From: Granulicatella sp041433555
GTDB taxonomy: Bacteria; Bacillota; Bacilli; Lactobacillales; Aerococcaceae
NCBI RefSeq assembly: GCF_041433555.1
Contig: NZ_JAPWBR010000016.1
Coordinates: 1 to 44,384, forward strand
Direction: 5' to 3'
DNA: 44,384 nucleotides
Below the pieces are notes generated by a model, which searched no databases, was not told the origin of the DNA, and saw nothing but the letters and a program-made list of their open reading frames with translations. Both the position numbers and the translations under genes were made by a program. This document shows, piece after piece, positions 40,678 to 44,384 of the stretch (position 1 is the first letter of the stretch; each line of letters starts with the position of its first letter).

Positions 40678-43600
40678 TCATTTTACAATTTTTATACATT
40701 CTTTATCTAAAATGTCGACAAGACTAGGAATCAGTTTCGACTCAAGGTTCACACCGTTTGCAAAAGAATTCTTTACGAGAGTTTTACTATTCACGAGGAA
40801 TAATTCAACAGGTGTCACCCCTTTATATTTAGTCACCAACTGCTTAATCTCAGCATACACTTCAGGAGTATGTTTTTCCGGACGAATCGCGATTTGCAAT
40901 CTTTTGGCTGAATCTTCAAGAAGCTTATCTGCAAAACTCATCGGATACATGCGGTTTAACTGCAGTTGCCATTGACCTTTTTGTCCTTTCTTCACACGAC
41001 CTTCCGCTAGAACCATCGTGTTTTGTTGAAGATGTTGATAGACTTCAGCAAGCGTAGACGAAAAGACGACAACATCCATCATACCAGACGCATCTTGTAG
41101 CGTGACATATGCCATCTGCTCGCCTTTACGAGTCGAAATTTTACGAATATCCACAATCATCCCTACAAATCGCATATATCCTTCTTCAAAAACGGTTTGT
41201 ATCGGAGTAATCCATCCACTCTTTACAAGTGGGTCATATTTTGAAGAAGGATGCGGAGAAACTGAAAATCCAAGCACTTCGATTTCTTCTTCAATTCGTT
41301 TTAGGAGTGGTTCTTCCTCCACATGTGTGAACGCCACTTCTAAGTCATCTTCTAGCGATAAATTCAAGCCGTGGAACTTCACACTCTTAGCTACAGCATC
41401 CACATTTGCTTTCAGCGTTGCCCTTGTTTCACCAAATTCATCAAAGGCTCCTGCATTAATCAACGCAAGTAATAGCGGTTCTTTCGTATATTGAGCGCCC
41501 ATACGGTAAGCAAAATCTTGGAAACCTTTGAACGAACCATACTCATAACGATTCTTCACGATACTTTCCACAAAGTCTCGTCGAATTCCTTTGATGTTAT
41601 TGAGCCCAACAATGACGCCACTATCGTCTGCCACAAAGTCTGCAAAACTACGGTTGATACTTGGCGGTAGAATCTTGATTCCTAACTGACGCGCTTCAAC
41701 AAGATAATCTTGTAACTTCGCTGACTTCGCACTCGCATTTTGAAACAATGCCGTAAAGAATGCCGTTGGATAATTTGCCTTTAAGTACGCTAATTGATAA
41801 GACAACATCGCATAAGCTACCGCGTGAGATTTGTTAAATCCATAGTTGGCAAACTTTTCAATATAGTCATATACCGTCTCGGCATCTTCTTGTTTATACC
41901 CTTTTGAAAGTGCGCCTTGTACAAATTTTTCTTTTTGGTCTGCGATCGCATCACTATTCTTCTTCCCGATGGCACGACGTAAAATGTCCGCTTCCCCAAG
42001 TGAGAATCCAGCCATTTCACTAGCAGCTTGCATAACTTGTTCTTGGTAGACCAAGATACCATATGTTGGTTCAAGAATCTTTTGAAGAGATGCATGAGGA
42101 TACTGAACAATTTCCGTTCCTTTTTTACGATTAATAAAGTGTGGAATTTGCTCCATTGGGCCTGGACGATAAAGTGCTAGAACTGCGACTAAGTCTTCGA
42201 ACTCCGTTGGTTTCATGTCTTTCAACACACGACGAATCCCGTCTGACTCGAATTGGAAGATGCCATTCGTTTGTGCCTTTTGGAAAAGTTCAAAAGTACG
42301 CGTATCGTCTAAAGGAATCTTCGTAATCTCTATTGCTTTTTTCGTAATCTTCTGGGTTTGTTGAATAGCCTTATGAAGTAATGTCAGGTTACTTAACCCT
42401 AGCAAGTCCATTTTAAGAAGGCCAACTTTTTCAACAGCCTGCATCGCATACTGAGTAAGCATCCAATCGGCTTCCTGAAGTGACGCAGAATACCCTTTGT
42501 CTCGTTTCATTAAAGGAACGGTCTTTGTTAACACGTCTTGTGATAACACGACTCCGGCCGCATGGACAGACGAATGGCGTGGAAGTCCTTCGAGCGCTCT
42601 GGCCACTTGATAGAGCTTACGATTACGTTCACTACTTTCTACATGTTCTCTAAACGCCTTATTTTCTTTATAGGTTTGCTCTAACGTTACTTTCCCTTGA
42701 GCGATATTGTTTGAAAACTTCTGAACCGTAATGATGTTTTCGCCAAAGACTTTACACACATCGCGAATCACTTGTTTCGCCCCAAGCGTACCGAATGTCA
42801 CAATCTGCGCTACGTTTTGGTTGCCATATTTTGAAACGATATAGGCTAAAATATCTTCACGTTTATCATCTGGAAAATCCAAGTCAATATCGGGCATCGT
42901 ATAACGCTCACGATTTAAGAAACGCTCAAATAGCAAGTTATAACGAATCGGATCTACGCCTGTAATATGCAAGAGGTACGCAACGAGAGACCCCGCTGCA
43001 GACCCACGACCAGCACCAGTTTGAATGCCTGTCTCACGCGCATGACGCATAATATCCCAAACGATAAGGAAGTAATCATCAAATCCCATTTCATGAATAA
43101 CAGCTAACTCTTCTTTGAGACGGTTCACATAAATAGGCGTCGTTACCCCCATTTCAAGCATCGCAGCTTCACATAATTCATAAAGGAACTGTGCACTCGT
43201 CTTTCCGCCTGGTACTGGGAATTTAGGAAGCATCGTATCTCTTAGAGGAATTTCCACCACTAAATCTTTTGTAAATTGTTCTAAGTTAGAAAGAAGGACT
43301 CCACCTTCTGCCGTTTGAAACACCTTCGTCATCGAAGTCGCTTCTGGCAAAGATTCACTCCCTGTTGCATCTTCTTGTGTAAACGAGAGCGTTTCCCCTA
43401 GTCGAATCGCTTGTAACACTTTCCATGAGAAATAATTAGTAGTATTTAAATAACGAGAGGCACTAAAAGCAACTGGCACTACTCCAGCATCTTCAATTCC
43501 TGCACGCATCTTGTCGAACTCACCGCGTTCAACCATTTCACGAGTAATCCCTACAGCAATTTCGACACCTGGAAATTCTTCCTTCACAGCACGAAGAACT

Positions 43601-44031
43601 GATTCGAGTTTACCCTTAGAATGCGCAGCAACCCACTCGCTGTCCATTGGAGGAAGAACGATTTTCACATCCTCGCTATGAGTTGCTATCCACTCAGTCA
43701 TTTCTGTTGTCCAAGTTAATCCTTGTTGATAAAGGGTTGAAAGTTTCAGGAGGGATTCATACCCCTTAGCACCTTTGGCATAGACGACAAGCATTTCTTT
43801 TCTAGAAGCATCACTCTTCCAGGAAATCTCGAATGTACACCCTAGAATTGGTTGGATTCCATTTTGAATACATCGCTCATAAAACTCCACTGCTCCGTGC
43901 AACACACCATCATCCGTTAAGGCAAGTTGCTTATAACCTAATAATTTCCCAGTTTCTACATACTCATTCAAACGAATCGTACTCTTTAGTAATGAATAGC
44001 TACTGAATACTTGTAAAGTTGTAAATGGCAT
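40678..44031 (-). CDS. dnaE: DNA polymerase III alpha subunit, DnaE type
   Basis: In Firmicutes DnaE extends RNA primers before handing over to PolC. The 1117-residue protein has an N-terminal PHP domain, the polymerase core, a tandem HhH region and an OB fold (FVGMIVDIRKISTRKGEQMAYVTLQD). The catalytic aspartates include Asp381 and Asp383 (MPDIDLDFPDD), and GAGRGSAAGSLVAYLL is conserved. There is no embedded 3'-5' exonuclease, so it is not PolC. The PHP metal site is degraded: Phe9 replaces the first His and TDDG the usual TDHG. AGGAGG lies 6 bases before the ATG. It precedes pfkA-pyk, a common Lactobacillales order. Confidence 0.96.
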   Translation of the reverse strand: MPFTTLQVFSSYSLLKSTIRLNEYVETGKLLGYKQLALTDDGVLHGAVEFYERCIQNGIQPILGCTFEISWKSDASRKEMLVVYAKGAKGYESLLKLSTLYQQGLTWTTEMTEWIATHSEDVKIVLPPMDSEWVAAHSKGKLESVLRAVKEEFPGVEIAVGITREMVERGEFDKMRAGIEDAGVVPVAFSASRYLNTTNYFSWKVLQAIRLGETLSFTQEDATGSESLPEATSMTKVFQTAEGGVLLSNLEQFTKDLVVEIPLRDTMLPKFPVPGGKTSAQFLYELCEAAMLEMGVTTPIYVNRLKEELAVIHEMGFDDYFLIVWDIMRHARETGIQTGAGRGSAAGSLVAYLLHITGVDPIRYNLLFERFLNRERYTMPDIDLDFPDDKREDILAYIVSKYGNQNVAQIVTFGTLGAKQVIRDVCKVFGENIITVQKFSNNIAQGKVTLEQTYKENKAFREHVESSERNRKLYQVARALEGLPRHSSVHAAGVVLSQDVLTKTVPLMKRDKGYSASLQEADWMLTQYAMQAVEKVGLLKMDLLGLSNLTLLHKAIQQTQKITKKAIEITKIPLDDTRTFELFQKAQTNGIFQFESDGIRRVLKDMKPTEFEDLVAVLALYRPGPMEQIPHFINRKKGTEIVQYPHASLQKILEPTYGILVYQEQVMQAASEMAGFSLGEADILRRAIGKKNSDAIADQKEKFVQGALSKGYKQEDAETVYDYIEKFANYGFNKSHAVAYAMLSYQLAYLKANYPTAFFTALFQNASAKSAKLQDYLVEARQLGIKILPPSINRSFADFVADDSGVIVGLNNIKGIRRDFVESIVKNRYEYGSFKGFQDFAYRMGAQYTKEPLLLALINAGAFDEFGETRATLKANVDAVAKSVKFHGLNLSLEDDLEVAFTHVEEEPLLKRIEEEIEVLGFSVSPHPSSKYDPLVKSGWITPIQTVFEEGYMRFVGMIVDIRKISTRKGEQMAYVTLQDASGMMDVVVFSSTLAEVYQHLQQNTMVLAEGRVKKGQKGQWQLQLNRMYPMSFADKLLEDSAKRLQIAIRPEKHTPEVYAEIKQLVTKYKGVTPVELFLVNSKTLVKNSFANGVNLESKLIPSLVDILDKECIKIVK

Positions 44032-44060
44032 AGGGCTCCTCCTCTCGTATTAGTCGTCTT

Positions 44061-44069
44061 ATTATAGCA
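44061..44069 (-). promoter_or_regulatory. Extended -10 promoter of dnaE
   Basis: The minus strand reads TGCTATAAT, a perfect extended -10 box about 30 bases before the dnaE start. The -35 region is weak. Confidence 0.6.
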
Positions 44070-44117
44070 TATCTTCCCCTTTCACGCTCCCATTTGGAAA
44101 GATTTTTGGCCCATCTA

Positions 44118-44147
44118 TTGTCAAAAGAATCTTGATTGTACTATAAT
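44118..44147 (+). promoter_or_regulatory. Promoter of the small membrane protein gene
   Basis: TTGTCA (44118-44123) and TATAAT (44142-44147) are 18 bases apart. Confidence 0.65.
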
Positions 44148-44170
44148 GGGAAATGAAAGAAGGGTTGTCT

Positions 44171-44353
44171 GTGAAATATATTGTTACCATCATATGGGGA
44201 TTGATACTTAGCCAAGTGACTTATTATTTAGGAAGTGCACTTTCTCAAACACCTTACAACGTGCAGAGCGCTGTAATCGTAGGAGTGCTCGTAACTGCAG
44301 CTATCTTTATCATCCAACACGTATTTATGAAATCAAAAGAAAACAGAAGTTAA
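44171..44353 (+). CDS. Small membrane protein, DUF2929/YjzD-like
   Basis: The protein of 60 residues begins MKYIVTIIWGLILSQVTYYLGSAL, a first membrane helix, and has a second helix near residues 33-51 (SAVIVGVLVTAAIFIIQHVF). It ends in a basic tail (KSKENRS). Small two-helix proteins starting with this YIV-x-x-WG-x-LLS pattern are annotated as DUF2929 in Firmicutes; function unknown. I place the start at the GTG at 44171 because AAGGG lies 6 bases upstream; the ATG at 44153 would sit only six bases after the -10 box. The stop codon lies inside the terminator stem. Confidence 0.78.
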   Translation: MKYIVTIIWGLILSQVTYYLGSALSQTPYNVQSAVIVGVLVTAAIFIIQHVFMKSKENRS

Positions 44354-44380
44354 GCTTTAAAACTTAACTTCTGTTTTTTT
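44342..44380 (+). terminator. Terminator overlapping the end of the DUF2929-like gene
   Basis: A perfect 13-base stem AACAGAAGTTAAG/CTTAACTTCTGTT (44342-44354 and 44363-44375) with loop CTTTAAAA is followed by a T run. The left arm includes the last codons and the stop codon. Confidence 0.85.
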
Positions 44381-44384
44381 ATTT

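Noticed and set aside
41817..42110. Minus-strand 97-codon frame inside dnaE
   Set aside because: It overlaps the conserved polymerase core in another frame and has no ribosome binding site.

Overview
The window looks like chromosomal DNA of a low-GC Gram-positive bacterium of the order Lactobacillales. The evidence is AT-rich codon use, strong AGGAGG ribosome binding sites, many extended -10 promoters (TGnTATAAT), a Cna-type surface adhesin, and gene blocks known from Bacillus, Enterococcus and relatives. A Carnobacteriaceae member such as Granulicatella would fit the gene content, but that is inference. No phage, insertion sequence, CRISPR array, rRNA or tRNA gene was seen.

Layout from left to right. 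(1) Positions 1-2490 are accessory: the 5' part of a secreted Cna-type adhesin runs off the left edge inside a poly-threonine stalk, followed by an orphan nine-helix membrane protein. (2) Positions 2529-9649, minus strand, hold the conserved block dinG-ypmB-aspB-asnS-dnaD-nth (DNA repair, aspartate/asparagine, replication initiation). (3) Positions 9792-19957 form a glycogen locus. It is arranged as two minus-strand transcripts, glgA-glgP and glgB-glgC-glgD, with a plus-strand GH13 alpha-glucan hydrolase between them. Together they make ADP-glucose, polymerise and branch it, then degrade it by phosphorolysis and hydrolysis. (4) Positions 20094-31178 hold an unrecognised small protein, then cca, ypiB, ypiA, hup, der, rpsA, cmk, a LysM protein, recQ and ypbB on the minus strand, with divergent fer on plus. 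(5) Positions 31244-37991 form a candidate nine-gene operon, cvfB-fur-xerD-deoB-punA-ribT-scpA-scpB-rluB, covering iron regulation, nucleoside salvage, and chromosome dimer resolution and condensation. (6) Positions 38170-44031 hold dnaE, then pfkA-pyk (glycolysis). A small DUF2929-type membrane protein sits at the right edge on plus.

Most genes are housekeeping. The most unusual signals are regulatory. The divergent glgB and GH13 promoters each carry the same 12-base element (TTCATGAAACCC) 24-25 bases upstream of the -10 box, and a related TTCATGA lies in the glgA promoter two helical turns closer. The ypbB and fer start codons interlock as CATG. Paired cre-like repeats overlap the promoter of the unknown gene at 20094-20567. 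The hup mRNA appears to begin with a hairpin. Many genes use TTG or GTG starts, and several start positions were moved from the longest possible frame using ribosome binding sites or remembered B. subtilis homologues.

All promoter and operator calls were made by eye and are predictions. Homology statements come from recalled family features, not from searches.
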